DNA of 64,000 bases from Mycobacterium neglectum (lineage in GTDB: Bacteria; Actinomycetota; Actinomycetes; Mycobacteriales; Mycobacteriaceae), in contig NZ_NVQE01000005.1 in the NCBI RefSeq assembly GCF_002591975.1, positions 62,001-126,000 of the forward strand. Reading direction: 5' to 3'. The translations under genes were made by a program, and so were the position numbers. The notes beneath the pieces were generated by a model. That model did no database searches and had not been told where the DNA came from. It saw only the letters and a list, made by a program, of their open reading frames with translations. This document shows, piece after piece, positions 16,732 through 26,555 of the stretch; position 1 is the first letter of the stretch; each line of letters begins with the position of its first letter.

Positions 16732-17496
16732 ATGACGACACCAGAGACCGAAAAGCGGGTCGCGGTGGTCACCGGCGCCAGCGCCGGTATCGGTGCGGCG
16801 ACCGCGAGAACCCTTGCAGCCCTTGGATTTCACGTGATTTGCGCAGCGCGGCGCGCCGAGCCGATCCAGGCTTTGGCCGACGAGATCGGTGGTACCGCCA
16901 TTGTGACCGACGTTACTGATCCTGACGCTGTCAAAGCCCTGGCCGACAGCCTGAACAGGGTCGACGTGCTCGTGAACAATGCCGGCGGCGCACGCGGACT
17001 CGAGCCGGTGTCAGAGGCCGATATCGAGCACTGGCGGTGGATGTGGGAGGCCAACGTGCTCGGCACGCTCCTGGTCACCCGCGCATTGCTCCCGAAGTTG
17101 ATCGATTCCGGCGACGGGCTGATCGTCACGGTCACCTCGATCGCGGCCGTGGAGATCTACGACAACGGCGGCGGCTACACGTCGGCCAAGCATGCCCAGG
17201 GCGTGTTGCACCGCACATTGCGCAGCGAGTTGTTGGGGAAACCGGTGCGGCTCACCGAGGTTGCGCCCGGCATGGTGAAGACCGACTTCTCGCTGCGGCG
17301 GTTCGAGGGCGATGAGAAGCGCGCCGCCAAGGTCTACGAAGGCGTGACTCCGCTGGTGGCGGAGGACATCGCCGAGGTGATCGGATTCGTCGCGAGCCGG
17401 CCGGCCCACGTCGACCTGGACCTGATCGTGGTCAGGCCCCGCGATCAGGTGACCGGAGCCAGCGGCTCCCGCTTCAACCGAAGGTTGAAGGACTAG
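16732..17496 (+). CDS. Short-chain dehydrogenase/reductase (Rv0484c-like)
   Basis: This classical SDR has 254 residues from the ATG at 16732. TGASAGIGAATARTLA binds the cofactor, VLVNNAGGARG follows, and the catalytic serine lies in TVTSIAAVEIYDNGGGYTSAKHAQ, where Y and K form YxxxK. Arginines after the second strand (CAARRAEPI) suggest NADP(H). The substrate is unknown. A start 21 nt upstream is possible, but homologues begin near MTxxTEKxVAVVTG. It converges on the L,D-transpeptidase gene. Confidence 0.8.
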   Translation: MTTPETEKRVAVVTGASAGIGAATARTLAALGFHVICAARRAEPIQALADEIGGTAIVTDVTDPDAVKALADSLNRVDVLVNNAGGARGLEPVSEADIEHWRWMWEANVLGTLLVTRALLPKLIDSGDGLIVTVTSIAAVEIYDNGGGYTSAKHAQGVLHRTLRSELLGKPVRLTEVAPGMVKTDFSLRRFEGDEKRAAKVYEGVTPLVAEDIAEVIGFVASRPAHVDLDLIVVRPRDQVTGASGSRFNRRLKD

Positions 17497-17513
17497 CAGC
17501 GCAACCGCCAGAC

Positions 17514-18797
17514 CTAGCCGCCAGGGCGTCCGGCGGGCTCGGGCGCACCCGACGGCGTTGCGGGCGCGGTGCTGGGAATCCCTGCGGGTGAGGCCTCGTC
17601 CGACAACGCGGACATGGAAGTCCACTCACCCCACGGGATAGCCCAGTCCCAGATATCGCCGTCGGCGTAGGACAGCTGGATCCGCGTTCCGGTGACCTCG
17701 ACCGGGTCGCCGTAGATGGCGCTGTTGAAGTACTGCTGAGCGTCCGATTCGGACAGGTTGATGCACCCGTTGGTGACATTGGTGTTGCCCTGCGAACCAA
17801 GGCTGGCCGGGTTGGCGTGGATGAACTCTCCGTTGTTGGAGATCCGGACGGCGAACCGCTCGCGGACGTTTGCGTATCCAGCCGCGGGATTGGTCATGTA
17901 AAAGTCTTCGTACTTCTCGGTGACCACATGGATCCCACTGCGGGTGACGTTGCGGTCCAGGTCGCCTTCGCCGTAGCTGCACGGGAAGTCCATGATCACC
18001 GCACCGCCGGCGTCGAGCACCTGGATGCGGTGCGACGATGCCTCGGCGATGACCAGCTGGCGGCGGCCGATCTCGAATGTCAGCGTCGAATCCTGGGCAC
18101 CGAAGGCGCCGTCACCGAAGGGGATGCCGTAGAGCCTCGCGTCCACGTGCACCTTCGTGCCTGCCGGGTAGTAGTCACGGGTACGCCAGTGCATCCGCGA
18201 GCCGCCGACCTCGTCGGGCAGCCATGCCCAGCTGCCTTCGACCGGCGGCTCGGTGGTGACCTTGACCGCCTTCTCGACGGACGCCTTGTCGGTGATCGAT
18301 GCATCGAATTGGAGAATGATCGGAGCTGCGACGCCGACGACCTGACCATCGGCGAGCTGGAAGCGGCCGCTGACCTGAGTGCTGGGGTCGACGGTGGAGA
18401 AGTTGCCTGCGACCGGGGCCGCATTGCCGTCGCGGCCGACCACCGAGCCGGACCAGGTGTACTCAACGCCGTAGCCGAGCGGTTCGGTGACGTTGAAAGC
18501 CGTGCGATCGCGGTTGAGCGCACCCGCGACAACCTTGCCTTCTGGATTCGTCAGCGCGACCCGCTGAAACCAGCCGTCGCTCACCTCGACGCCGATGGGC
18601 GCCGTCGGAACCACGTCAGCGGTGGAGTCGGCCGGCTGAAAATTCAACGACGGTGCGGGCGGCGCGATCGCCTCGCCCGCGGAGGGTGCAGACCGATTCG
18701 AACAGGCGGCCAGAGCGCCCGGCGCGATGACCCCGACCGCAAATGCGGTCAAGGCGCGCCGACGACTTATCGACGGCATCCGATCGGCTGGGCTCAC
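17514..18797 (-). CDS. lprQ: L,D-transpeptidase lipoprotein (LprQ / Ldt5-like)
   Basis: The 427-residue exported lipoprotein has a twin-arginine-like [23 protein letters not shown]-terminus. The lipobox GALAAC puts the lipid-bearing cysteine near residue 32. Ig-like domains fill residues 50-250. The YkuD catalytic domain has the HxxxN...S-x-x-C pattern in [14 protein letters not shown] and VTNGCINLS, with the catalytic cysteine in NGCIN. It should form 3-3 cross-links in peptidoglycan at the outer face of the membrane. The C-terminal tail is Pro/Ala/Gly-rich. It lies just downstream of murB, so two cell-wall genes are probably co-transcribed. Confidence 0.9.
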   Translation of the reverse strand: MSPADRMPSISRRRALTAFAVGVIAPGALAACSNRSAPSAGEAIAPPAPSLNFQPADSTADVVPTAPIGVEVSDGWFQRVALTNPEGKVVAGALNRDRTAFNVTEPLGYGVEYTWSGSVVGRDGNAAPVAGNFSTVDPSTQVSGRFQLADGQVVGVAAPIILQFDASITDKASVEKAVKVTTEPPVEGSWAWLPDEVGGSRMHWRTRDYYPAGTKVHVDARLYGIPFGDGAFGAQDSTLTFEIGRRQLVIAEASSHRIQVLDAGGAVIMDFPCSYGEGDLDRNVTRSGIHVVTEKYEDFYMTNPAAGYANVRERFAVRISNNGEFIHANPASLGSQGNTNVTNGCINLSESDAQQYFNSAIYGDPVEVTGTRIQLSYADGDIWDWAIPWGEWTSMSALSDEASPAGIPSTAPATPSGAPEPAGRPGG

Positions 18798-18812
18798 GTG
18801 GATCCAGGGTAC

Positions 18813-19868
18813 CTAGAGAGTCACCCCTATCAGAATCGGCTCGGGCGTGAGTTCGATCCCAAATGCGGTTCTGACCCCGTCGCGCACCGCCCTGGCCAGC
18901 GCAATCACATCGGCCGTGGTCGCGCCGGCGCGATTGGTCACAGCCAGCGTGTGCTTTGTCGAAAGCCGCGCCGGGGCGCCGTCGCCGGGGTAACCCTTCG
19001 GAAAACCGGCGCGCTCCACGAGCCAGCCGGCGGCCAATTTGACCCCGTCGGGCGCCGGGTAATTGGGCACGTCGGCCTCGACACTGCTCTTCAGCTGCTC
19101 GAACACTGCTGGCGGTACGACGGGGTTGGTGAAGAACGACCCGACGCTCCAGGTGTCGTGGTCGGCTTCGTCGAGGACCATGCCCTTACGCGCCCGCAGT
19201 GCCAGCACCGCTTCGCGCACGCGGGTCGCCTCAACCCGCGAATCCGGCTCTGCGCCAAGTGCATTAGCCAGTTCCCCGTAGCGAACCGGGGCGCTGCGTC
19301 CTTCGGGGTTCAATTCGAACTCCACCTCGAGCACCGTCGCCGCCGATGAGTGTTTGAGTGTGCTGGTGCGGTAGCCGAACCGCAGGGCCGACGGTGGGAC
19401 CCACCGGTCCTTGCCGGTGCGGCGGTCCAGAAGGCGCACCCGCCGGATGGTGTCGGCGACCTCGGCGCCGTACGCGCCGACATTCTGAACCGGTGTCGCA
19501 CCGGCGGAACCCGGGATGCCCGAAAGGCACTCCAGCCCGCCCAGCCCGTGCGCCAAAGATGTCACAACCACGTCATCCCACGCCGCGCCTGCCTCCGCGC
19601 GCACGATGTTGTCCTCGACGGTGATCTCGGTGTTGGCGAGCAGGACCACGGTGAGGTCAGTGAGGTCGTCGGCCAGCACGACGTTCGATCCGCCCGCCAG
19701 TACCAGTGCATCACTGTCGGGACCGAGCGCGCGCGTCACGTCGACAACCTTCTGCGTGGTGTCGCAGGTGATCAGGCGCCGCGCGACGGGCCCGACGCGC
19801 AAAGTCGTCAGCGGTGCCAGCGGCACCGCTTCGGAGACGGACGCGCCGCCGATGAGCGAACTGACCAC
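18813..19868 (-). CDS. murB: UDP-N-acetylenolpyruvoylglucosamine reductase
   Basis: MurB uses NADPH and FAD to reduce UDP-GlcNAc-enolpyruvate to UDP-MurNAc for peptidoglycan. The 351-residue protein has the FAD-binding loop [11 protein letters not shown], the substrate motif [21 protein letters not shown], the serine of [11 protein letters not shown] and the C-terminal glutamate in [11 protein letters not shown]. It resembles type I MurB proteins. The start is probably GTG at 19868. The divergent DUF2505 gene starts 26 bp away. Confidence 0.93.
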   Translation of the reverse strand: MVSSLIGGASVSEAVPLAPLTTLRVGPVARRLITCDTTQKVVDVTRALGPDSDALVLAGGSNVVLADDLTDLTVVLLANTEITVEDNIVRAEAGAAWDDVVVTSLAHGLGGLECLSGIPGSAGATPVQNVGAYGAEVADTIRRVRLLDRRTGKDRWVPPSALRFGYRTSTLKHSSAATVLEVEFELNPEGRSAPVRYGELANALGAEPDSRVEATRVREAVLALRARKGMVLDEADHDTWSVGSFFTNPVVPPAVFEQLKSSVEADVPNYPAPDGVKLAAGWLVERAGFPKGYPGDGAPARLSTKHTLAVTNRAGATTADVIALARAVRDGVRTAFGIELTPEPILIGVTL

Positions 19869-19880
19869 GGGCGGTAACGG

Positions 19881-19886
19881 TAGCCT
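19881..19886 (+). promoter_or_regulatory. Candidate -10 box for the DUF2505 gene
   Basis: TAGCCT lies 8 nt before the ATG at 19895, with no Shine-Dalgarno sequence between. This fits a leaderless or nearly leaderless mRNA. Confidence 0.4.
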
Positions 19887-19894
19887 GGCCAGCT

Positions 19895-20407
19895 ATGCCG
19901 CGTTCATTCGACATGGCCACCGAATACGAGGGCACAGTCGAACAGGTCCACCGCGCATTCCGCGAGGAGCGGTACTGGATGGCCCGGTTGACGGAGTCCG
20001 GTGCGGACGCCTACTCGCTGGACAAGCTGGTCCTCGGCGACGACGGTGGGATCGACATCGTGACGACCCAGAAGATTCTCGCGAGCCGGCTGCCCGGCGT
20101 AGTTCAGCAGTTCCACCGGGGCGACCTGGCAATGATTCGCGAAGAAGTGTGGTCGCCGATCCGCGACGGTCAGGCGTCGGCGACCATCAAACTGACCATC
20201 CACGGGGCACCCGCAAATCTCAGCGGCAGCGCAACGCTCGTCCCCGAGAAACCGGGCACCGGTTCACGGCTGGACTTCCAAGCCACCGTGGAGGTCAACA
20301 TTCCGCTCGTCGGCGGCAAGATCGAGAACTTCATCGGCAGCCAACTCGTCGACCTGTTGATCCAGGAGCAGCGCTTCACCACGGTGTGGATCGCCGAGAA
20401 CTCCTAG
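19895..20407 (+). CDS. DUF2505 protein (Rv0481c-like, START/SRPBCC-like fold)
   Basis: The 170-residue protein begins MPRSFDMATEYEGTVEQVHRAF and continues with alternating strands and a C-terminal helix, LVDLLIQEQRFTTVWI. This matches DUF2505, which resembles lipid- or ligand-binding SRPBCC proteins. There is no signal peptide or catalytic motif, so I infer a small-ligand binding role only. It is the first of four co-oriented genes (DUF2505, methyltransferase-like, nitrilase-like, LmeA-like). Confidence 0.75.
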   Translation: MPRSFDMATEYEGTVEQVHRAFREERYWMARLTESGADAYSLDKLVLGDDGGIDIVTTQKILASRLPGVVQQFHRGDLAMIREEVWSPIRDGQASATIKLTIHGAPANLSGSATLVPEKPGTGSRLDFQATVEVNIPLVGGKIENFIGSQLVDLLIQEQRFTTVWIAENS

Positions 20408-20460
20408 GTCTCATCACCCTGCCCTGCGGCGTGGTGCGGGGTGTCGGGCCCCAACCGGCC

Positions 20461-20466
20461 TAAAAT
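20461..20466 (+). promoter_or_regulatory. -10 box for leaderless methyltransferase-like gene
   Basis: TAAAAT is followed by 7 nt and the ATG at 20474. No Shine-Dalgarno sequence is present. This arrangement decides the start in favour of 20474 over the GTG at 20441. Confidence 0.55.
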
Positions 20467-20473
20467 TGCATTC

Positions 20474-21262
20474 ATGGCTGCTCCCATTGGACAGCTCACG
20501 CGAGGCACCACCGGCTACAACCGACTGCGACGCAGCGACCGCTGGCTGGTGTATTCGCGACGGGTGCGCGCCGCACTGTTGTCCGCCGCCGATCCGTTGG
20601 TGGTCGACCTGGGCTACGGCGCGCTCCCGGTGACAACCCTCGAGCTGGCCGAGCGCCTGCGGATGGTGCGCGGCGACGTTCGGGTAATCGGTCTTGAAAT
20701 CCATCCCGAGCGGGTCAAGGCGGCACGCGAGGCGACCGGCCACACCGTCGAATTCGCGCTGGGCGGATTCGAACTGGCCGGGCGGCAGCCGGTTTTGGTG
20801 CGAGCGTTCAACGTGCTGCGCCAATACCCGGTCCATGCGGTGGCCGAAGCGTGGTCGACCATGCAAGACCAGTTGGCTCCCGGTGGCCTCATCGTCGACG
20901 GAACGTGCGACGAGCTCGGCAGGCGCTGTTGCTGGGTGCTGCTCGACGCGGACGGTCCGCTGAGCCTCACGCTGGCCTGCGACCCGTTCGCCATCGAGCG
21001 CCCCTCCGATCTCGCCGAGCGGCTGCCCAAGGTACTGATCCATCACAACGTCGACGGCCAGCCGATCCACACGTTGCTGACGGCGGCCGACCGAGCGTGG
21101 GCCAGTGTGGCGGGACACGGCGTCTTCGGCCCGCGGATCCGATGGCGGGCAATGCTGGAACTCCTGCGCGATAGCGGTTTCCCCGTCGAGCCACCGCGGC
21201 GACGGATGCGTGACGGCGTTCTCACCGTGCCGTGGTCTGATGTCGCTCCCATTCCGCACTGA
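20474..21262 (+). CDS. Class I SAM-methyltransferase-like protein
   Basis: From the ATG at 20474 the protein has 262 residues. A Rossmann-like start PLVVDLGYGALPVTTLELAERL matches motif I (VDLGxG), and VIGLEIHPERV gives the acidic residue that usually holds the ribose of S-adenosylmethionine. QLAPGGLIVDGTCDE resembles the post-motif strand. The acceptor is unknown. An alternative GTG start at 20441 lacks a ribosome site, while a -10 box sits 7 nt before 20474. It lies between DUF2505 and the nitrilase-family gene. Confidence 0.65.
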   Translation: MAAPIGQLTRGTTGYNRLRRSDRWLVYSRRVRAALLSAADPLVVDLGYGALPVTTLELAERLRMVRGDVRVIGLEIHPERVKAAREATGHTVEFALGGFELAGRQPVLVRAFNVLRQYPVHAVAEAWSTMQDQLAPGGLIVDGTCDELGRRCCWVLLDADGPLSLTLACDPFAIERPSDLAERLPKVLIHHNVDGQPIHTLLTAADRAWASVAGHGVFGPRIRWRAMLELLRDSGFPVEPPRRRMRDGVLTVPWSDVAPIPH

Positions 21263-21283
21263 CCGGCCCGCACCCGAACGTCC

Positions 21284-21289
21284 TAGGCT
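21284..21289 (+). promoter_or_regulatory. -10 box for leaderless nitrilase-family gene
   Basis: TAGGCT is followed by 7 nt and the ATG at 21297. It is the same hexamer as upstream of serB1 and galE2. Confidence 0.5.
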
Positions 21290-21296
21290 GGTCGTC

Positions 21297-22133
21297 ATGC
21301 GCGTGGCCCTGGCACAGATCCGCAGCGGTACCGACCCCGCGGCCAACCTCGACCTGGTCGAGGACTACACACGACGCGCTGCCGACGCTGGGGCGCGGCT
21401 GGTGCTGTTCCCCGAGGCGACGATGTGCCGGCTCGGCGTGCCGTTGGCTTCGATCGCCGAGCCGCTGGACGGGCCTTGGGCGGCGGGAGTACGACAAATC
21501 GCCGAGCGCGCAGGCATCGTGGTCGTCGCGGGCATGTTCGTCCCTGCCGGTTCGCACGCGGGACGGGCGCGGGTGACCAACACCCTGATTGCGACGGGTC
21601 CCGGAGTCGATGCGCACTACGACAAGATCCACCTCTATGACGCCTTCGGGTTCACCGAGTCGAACACCGTGGCGCCGGGTAGCGAGCCCGTGGTGATCAC
21701 CGTCGACGGCGGCTCGGCACCCGTGAACGTCGGCCTCACACTGTGTTACGACGTCCGCTTTCCCGAGCTATACGTCGAATTGGCGCGCCGCGGAGCACAA
21801 CTCATCACCGTCCACGCGTCATGGGGCACCGGGCCCGGCAAGCTCGAGCAGTGGACACTGCTGGCCCGGGCCCGCGCCATCGACACCACCGGCTTCATCG
21901 CCGCGGTCGATCAGGCCTATCCGGGCGACGAAATCGCCGCACTCGGCCCCACCGGGGTGGGCGGCAGCGTCGTCGCGTCGCCGCTGGGCGAAGTCGTCGC
22001 ATCGGCAGGTGACGATCCAGCTCTGCTCGTCACCGATATCGACCTCGAAGCAGCCCGGAAGGCGCGCGAAACCATCGCGGTCATGAACAACCGCACAGAT
22101 CAGCCATGGCGTAAGGCAGAATCGCGGAGATGA
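21297..22133 (+). CDS. Carbon-nitrogen hydrolase (nitrilase/omega-amidase family, Rv0480c-like)
   Basis: The 278-residue enzyme carries the family triad: glutamate in VLFPEATMC, lysine in YDKIHLYD and cysteine in LTLCYDVRFPE. The layout resembles Nit1/omega-amidase proteins, which hydrolyse amides such as deaminated glutathione or alpha-ketoglutaramate; the actual substrate here is inferred only at family level. A longer open frame begins at 21105, but the ATG at 21297 starts MRVALAQIRSGTDPAANL, the usual N-terminus, and has its own -10 box. Its stop overlaps the next start by ATGA. Confidence 0.85.
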   Translation: MRVALAQIRSGTDPAANLDLVEDYTRRAADAGARLVLFPEATMCRLGVPLASIAEPLDGPWAAGVRQIAERAGIVVVAGMFVPAGSHAGRARVTNTLIATGPGVDAHYDKIHLYDAFGFTESNTVAPGSEPVVITVDGGSAPVNVGLTLCYDVRFPELYVELARRGAQLITVHASWGTGPGKLEQWTLLARARAIDTTGFIAAVDQAYPGDEIAALGPTGVGGSVVASPLGEVVASAGDDPALLVTDIDLEAARKARETIAVMNNRTDQPWRKAESRR

Positions 22134-23071
22134 CAGACCCCTGGGACCGCCGGAACCAGCCGCAAGGCCCGCCGCCGCAGTATCCGCAGGGGCCGCCGCA
22201 GTATCCGCAGGGTCCTCCACAACGGCCACCGCAGGGGCCGGCGCCGGGCTACGCCGCGCCTCCTCCACCCCCGGGTACTCCGCCGCAGCAAGCGTCGGCT
22301 CCGCAACAGGAAGAGACGACGCCGCCTAAGAAGCGGACGGGATTTCTTCGCGATCCGCTGTCGATCGTCCTCACAATCGTCATTGTCGTGGCGGTGGTCG
22401 CATCCGCGCTGATCGGCATCGAGTTGTACGCACGCAGCGAGGGCGAGACCAAAGTTGCCGCCGCCGTCGAATGTCTCGTAGAGGACACGGCCGACGTGTC
22501 ATTCGGCTTCACGCCGCCGTTTCTGATGCAGCACATGTCCGGCCACTACACGAACATCCACATCGAAACCGCGGGCAATCAGATCCGGGATATGAGCGGC
22601 ATGAAAGCCGATGTGACCGTCAAGGACGTGCGGTTGGAGGACACCGCTGACTCCGGTGGCTCGATCGGGTCGCTCGTCGCGAAGATCGACTGGACGGCCG
22701 CTGGGATGACTCAGTCCATCCAGAACGCCATTCCGCTCGTCGGCTCGTTAATTTCCGGCGTGACGACCAACCCGTCCGACGGCACGGTCGAGTTGGAGGC
22801 AGCGCTCGGCAACATCGTGACCAAGCCTGCGATCAAAAACGGCGCCCTCACGCTAGAGGTGACGGAGTTGACCGGACTCGGCTTCACCTTGCCGCGTGAG
22901 ACGATCCAGCCTGCGCTCGACACCCTCACCTCCCAGCTGACAAACGAGTTGCCGATGAACATCAAGGCCGACTCGGTGGACGTTACCGACACCGGCGTGC
23001 AGGCCCAGTTCTCGACCCAGAACGCGACGATCCCCAAGAGCGAGGACGACTCCTGCTTCTCCAGTATCTGA
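22130..23071 (+). CDS. LmeA-like (DUF2993) membrane-anchored lipid-binding protein (Rv0479c-like)
   Basis: The first 70 residues are Pro/Gln/Gly-rich with PQYPQGPPQ repeats. One membrane helix (PLSIVLTIVIVVAVVASALIG) follows, then a periplasmic domain of the DUF2993/LmeA type with KVDWT-like and long beta segments. LmeA proteins bind phospholipids and support mannan/lipoglycan assembly in mycobacteria. This paralogue is assigned by fold only. It is translationally coupled to the nitrilase-like gene (ATGA) and converges on the zinc-ribbon gene 2 bp after its stop. Confidence 0.7.
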   Translation: MTDPWDRRNQPQGPPPQYPQGPPQYPQGPPQRPPQGPAPGYAAPPPPPGTPPQQASAPQQEETTPPKKRTGFLRDPLSIVLTIVIVVAVVASALIGIELYARSEGETKVAAAVECLVEDTADVSFGFTPPFLMQHMSGHYTNIHIETAGNQIRDMSGMKADVTVKDVRLEDTADSGGSIGSLVAKIDWTAAGMTQSIQNAIPLVGSLISGVTTNPSDGTVELEAALGNIVTKPAIKNGALTLEVTELTGLGFTLPRETIQPALDTLTSQLTNELPMNIKADSVDVTDTGVQAQFSTQNATIPKSEDDSCFSSI

Positions 23072-23073
23072 GG

Positions 23074-24873
23074 TCAGTCTGTCGAATCGCCCCATCGAAA
23101 GCTGTTGACGTACTTGCCCATATCCATGGCCAGCTGAAGATTGACACCAGACGGATGGCCCGTCCCGAAGTCCCGGGTGAATTCGTGGTACGGCCCGACC
23201 GCGGCGGCAACCAACGCATAGTCGTTCCTGATCGCGACCATGACGACGATCCGTAGATGGGTGAACGTGCTACCCGCGTCCTGCGGATACTCGTCGGCCA
23301 CCATGCCGAAGCCGGGCTCGTATCCGACCATCGCATTGGGGATCTCGTAATCCATGGTCGCGTTCGGATACTTCAGGCCCATCAGCTCGTGTGCGATCTG
23401 CTTCGGCGTGCGACCCTCGGCGGGCATTCCGAACAGCGCCATGGTTCCGGTGTCGCCGCCGGTGAATTTCAAATCGACACCGTCGGTGGCGAGTGTGGCC
23501 TCATACGCCGATCCCGGGCCGGGATACTGGACCGAGAACGCGCCGTCCGGCGAGACGAAGCGCGGATTGGATTCGATCGGTTCGGCGACCGGCGGGCGTC
23601 CACAATCCGGCGGGCACACATACTTGGGTTCGACGGGGGTAGCCAGCACCGCGGCCGTAACCCCAGCCGCGGCAACGACAGCCACGCCGATACCCATTGT
23701 TGCCAGTAGGCGAGTGTTGGATGTCTCGTGTACCGCGACCGTCTCGCTGTCCGGTGCCACTCGTCGTCCGGTTCGCGACGACCGTGACGCCGCATGGGCG
23801 GCGACACCGCAATTGGGACAGAACGGCATATGGGGTACAACGGTGTCGCAGTTCGGACACAGCACCCGACCACTCGGGTCGTCCGGCTCCTGCTGTTCGT
23901 TCACCAAGGCGGTCTGCACACCGACCCTCAGTGCGATCAGCGCGAACGCGGCGATCAGGAAGTACAGCCCGAACTGCAGGCCCAGCGGGATCTGGTTGAG
24001 GTCCATCAAAGCGATCGCGGCGTACAGCCCGAGTGTCACAACCACACTGGCTGCGATTACCCGTCGACGGCCGTACCACAGCGCCACACCGACCAATCCG
24101 CCAAGCGCTGCCGATGCCAATGGCACGGCGACAACCTGAATTCCCGCCTGGAGGACAAAATTGTTCATCGGCCGGGCGCCGGCCGTTATCCCCGTTTCCA
24201 AAAGGGGAGCCAACCGGGTCAGAGACCACGCCGCGGTGAACATGGTCGCACCCAGCGCGCCGATCACGAAGCCGTCCAACGATTCCCGAGTGCCTGGTCG
24301 TACCAGCCGAATCACCACCGCCGGGATCAGCATGAGTGCAGCAAAACCGACAGGGACGGCCAGCATGGACAACGTGTCGAATACGGTCAGCTGATAGCCG
24401 GCGTTGACGAATGCCACGGCGGCAGGATCGGCGAGCAGTGCGCCGGTCACGTACGCCCATGCGACGCCGAGGGCGATCCCCATGGCGGCCGTCAGTACCA
24501 GGACAATGTTCGGCAGGTCGTCATCGATATCCGACTCGTGCAGATAGAGCATGAAGAGGATCGGAGGACCGAGCGCACCGACCGTGATCAACGGTGCCTG
24601 CCATCCGAGCAGGGCGAAGGCGGTCAGTGCGGCCAACAGCAGTCCCAGTCCCAGCCGGAACGGTCGAAGCGCACTCTTCGGCAAGTGCGGGAACAGCGAC
24701 GTCGCCACCGATGGCAGCAGGGTGTGCTCACTCGGTGTCGCAGCGTACGTCCGGATCCTTCGGCGCCGCCTACCCTGCTGCGCCGCACCACAGTGCCCGC
24801 AGAACGCCGCCTCGGGTACGTCGGCGGCGCACGCCCGGCAGACCATGGTGGACGTGCCACCGAGGCTGGTCAC
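23074..24873 (-). CDS. Zinc-ribbon polytopic membrane protein
   Basis: The 599-residue protein begins with a zinc ribbon (CRACA...FCGHCGAA, residues 13-29). About eight membrane helices follow over residues 75-320. A second cytosolic zinc ribbon (LCPNCDTVV...FCPNCGVAA) comes next, then a further helix (LLATMGIGVAVVAAAGVTAAVLA). The C-terminal extracytoplasmic domain of about 190 residues has paired cysteines (VCPPDCGRP). I do not recognise a function. Its ATG overlaps the stop of the sedolisin gene (ATGA), so the two products are probably made together. This pair is not part of the M. tuberculosis order at this locus as I remember it. Confidence 0.65.
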   Translation of the reverse strand: MTSLGGTSTMVCRACAADVPEAAFCGHCGAAQQGRRRRRIRTYAATPSEHTLLPSVATSLFPHLPKSALRPFRLGLGLLLAALTAFALLGWQAPLITVGALGPPILFMLYLHESDIDDDLPNIVLVLTAAMGIALGVAWAYVTGALLADPAAVAFVNAGYQLTVFDTLSMLAVPVGFAALMLIPAVVIRLVRPGTRESLDGFVIGALGATMFTAAWSLTRLAPLLETGITAGARPMNNFVLQAGIQVVAVPLASAALGGLVGVALWYGRRRVIAASVVVTLGLYAAIALMDLNQIPLGLQFGLYFLIAAFALIALRVGVQTALVNEQQEPDDPSGRVLCPNCDTVVPHMPFCPNCGVAAHAASRSSRTGRRVAPDSETVAVHETSNTRLLATMGIGVAVVAAAGVTAAVLATPVEPKYVCPPDCGRPPVAEPIESNPRFVSPDGAFSVQYPGPGSAYEATLATDGVDLKFTGGDTGTMALFGMPAEGRTPKQIAHELMGLKYPNATMDYEIPNAMVGYEPGFGMVADEYPQDAGSTFTHLRIVVMVAIRNDYALVAAAVGPYHEFTRDFGTGHPSGVNLQLAMDMGKYVNSFRWGDSTD

Positions 24874-26528
24874 CGCCGCGAAATCCCTTGCTGGAGTTCG
24901 AGAAAGTTCTGGGCGAGGTTGTATACGTTCGGGGTGCCCAGGCCGGACACCAGGTCATAGCCGGGCCCCGCGTAGTCGACCGCGTTGCCACCGCGGACGA
25001 TATCCCGGAATCCGGGACGACTCGCACCCGCGGCGACGCGATACAGCATCGCGTTCGCGTTCCCGAGCGGACGTCCGCCATTGGCGACGAGGTACTGATT
25101 CATCAGCACGGTCAGCGCGGCCCAGATCGGCGCCGCCTGCGAGGTACCACCGCCGAGTACTTCGGTCTGCTGGTAGATGAGCCTCACCCCGGTGTACGGA
25201 TCCGAGACGGCGGAGACATCAGGCGAAAGACGGCGATGCTCGGTGTCCCGTTCGGCGCTCAGACGGTCCTGCCATGGCGGACGATCGAACAATGTCGACA
25301 CTCCGCCGCTAGTACCTTGCGACAACGGTGAGTCCACCCACGCGTATTCGCCCACCCACTGTCCCCGGGGGCTCGTCGACAGGGTGGTGCCACCGACCGT
25401 TGTCATCGCCGGTATCGACGAAATCGCGTCCAGGCCAATGTCATCCGGTCCGGGTGGCGCTGACCAGTCCTCGCCGCTCTTGCACTCGAGGCCCGCGGTG
25501 TCTCCGCTCGCGTCGAACGCCGACGTGCCACGTTTTTGTGCGGCGGCCAAGGCAGCCTGCACGGGCGCCAGATCTGCCGCGGTGAAAAGCTTCTCGCAAC
25601 CCCACCCGATCGATAGGCTCCACACCGCTCCGGGGAACCGGCGATCGACATCTTCGAACATCCTGCCGATCTTCTCCAGTGCCCCGTCGCCCTGCACAGT
25701 CGGCCGGGCGTTGACGACGACAAGGCGCGCGTCCGGCGCAATCGCGTGTGCCACTTGGAGATCCATCGCCGTTTCGCCGTGCTGCTCCTCAGGCTTCCCG
25801 TCGATGATCTCCGGGGTGAAGCGCGGCAGGCCGGAGGTGTCGGCGAAGAGATCCAGGTCCGCCTGGTCGACGCTGTCGAAGGCGAAGATCACGATCGTCG
25901 AGCCCTTGCCGGTGAAGCCCAGTTCGGCCAGCGGGTTGGCGTTGTAGGCCTGCAACAAACCATCGGGGGTCAATCCGCCCCAGCGCACATCGAGCGGCAG
26001 CAATCCAGGACTCGCCATGCCGTGCGGCGTATAGCCGTTGATGCGGCCCACCCCAGACACGACCCCGCGCAGCGGTGACGGTATCGACGGCTGCTGCGTG
26101 GACGCGTAGAACACCTGGCCCTTGCGGCCCCGGTAATCGTGTATCGGTACGTCGAACGCCCGCGCCACATCCTCGGCGGCGCCCTCGACGATCGCCCAGC
26201 CATCGTCGGGCCGTCCGCGTATCCACAGGCCCGAATCGCCGGCCCACTGGGTCAGCGTCTCGGCCCGCGCCGGGTCCGCGAGCGTAACGGTCAGTTGCGC
26301 ATCGTCGGCATGTGAGGGCCCCAGATCGCTGGAACTCGCCAACAGCGACGCGTAGGGACCCACGATCACATTGGGAGTTTGTCGAGCACAGCCGGCACCG
26401 ACGCCGGCAATGATGAGCAGCGCCACCGCCGCGAGCGCCGAAAGCCCCCGCCATTGCGGCGGTGGCGGCAACCGTCTAGGTCCAATTTGGCAATCGTTTC
26501 GGCGTGGTATGCCGTGCATCATAGCCAA
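24870..26528 (-). CDS. Sedolisin-type (S53) serine-carboxyl peptidase, probable lipoprotein
   Basis: The 552-residue protein has an N-terminal hydrophobic segment ending in a lipobox, GVGAGC (residues 42-47). A prodomain is followed by the S53 catalytic domain. The expected acidic pair is seen in GETAMDLQVAHAIAP, the oxyanion aspartate in FDASGDTAGLEC, and the nucleophile in GGGTSQAAPIWAAL; a late calcium-site-like DIV...GPGYDLVSGLGTP is present. It should be an acid-active extracytoplasmic endopeptidase, inferred from the family. The start is uncertain; the first 20 residues before the hydrophobic core may be excess. Its stop overlaps the zinc-ribbon gene. Confidence 0.85.
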   Translation of the reverse strand: MAMMHGIPRRNDCQIGPRRLPPPPQWRGLSALAAVALLIIAGVGAGCARQTPNVIVGPYASLLASSSDLGPSHADDAQLTVTLADPARAETLTQWAGDSGLWIRGRPDDGWAIVEGAAEDVARAFDVPIHDYRGRKGQVFYASTQQPSIPSPLRGVVSGVGRINGYTPHGMASPGLLPLDVRWGGLTPDGLLQAYNANPLAELGFTGKGSTIVIFAFDSVDQADLDLFADTSGLPRFTPEIIDGKPEEQHGETAMDLQVAHAIAPDARLVVVNARPTVQGDGALEKIGRMFEDVDRRFPGAVWSLSIGWGCEKLFTAADLAPVQAALAAAQKRGTSAFDASGDTAGLECKSGEDWSAPPGPDDIGLDAISSIPAMTTVGGTTLSTSPRGQWVGEYAWVDSPLSQGTSGGVSTLFDRPPWQDRLSAERDTEHRRLSPDVSAVSDPYTGVRLIYQQTEVLGGGTSQAAPIWAALTVLMNQYLVANGGRPLGNANAMLYRVAAGASRPGFRDIVRGGNAVDYAGPGYDLVSGLGTPNVYNLAQNFLELQQGISRR

Positions 26529-26555
26529 TCAGCAAACGATTCTAAATTGCGTCAT

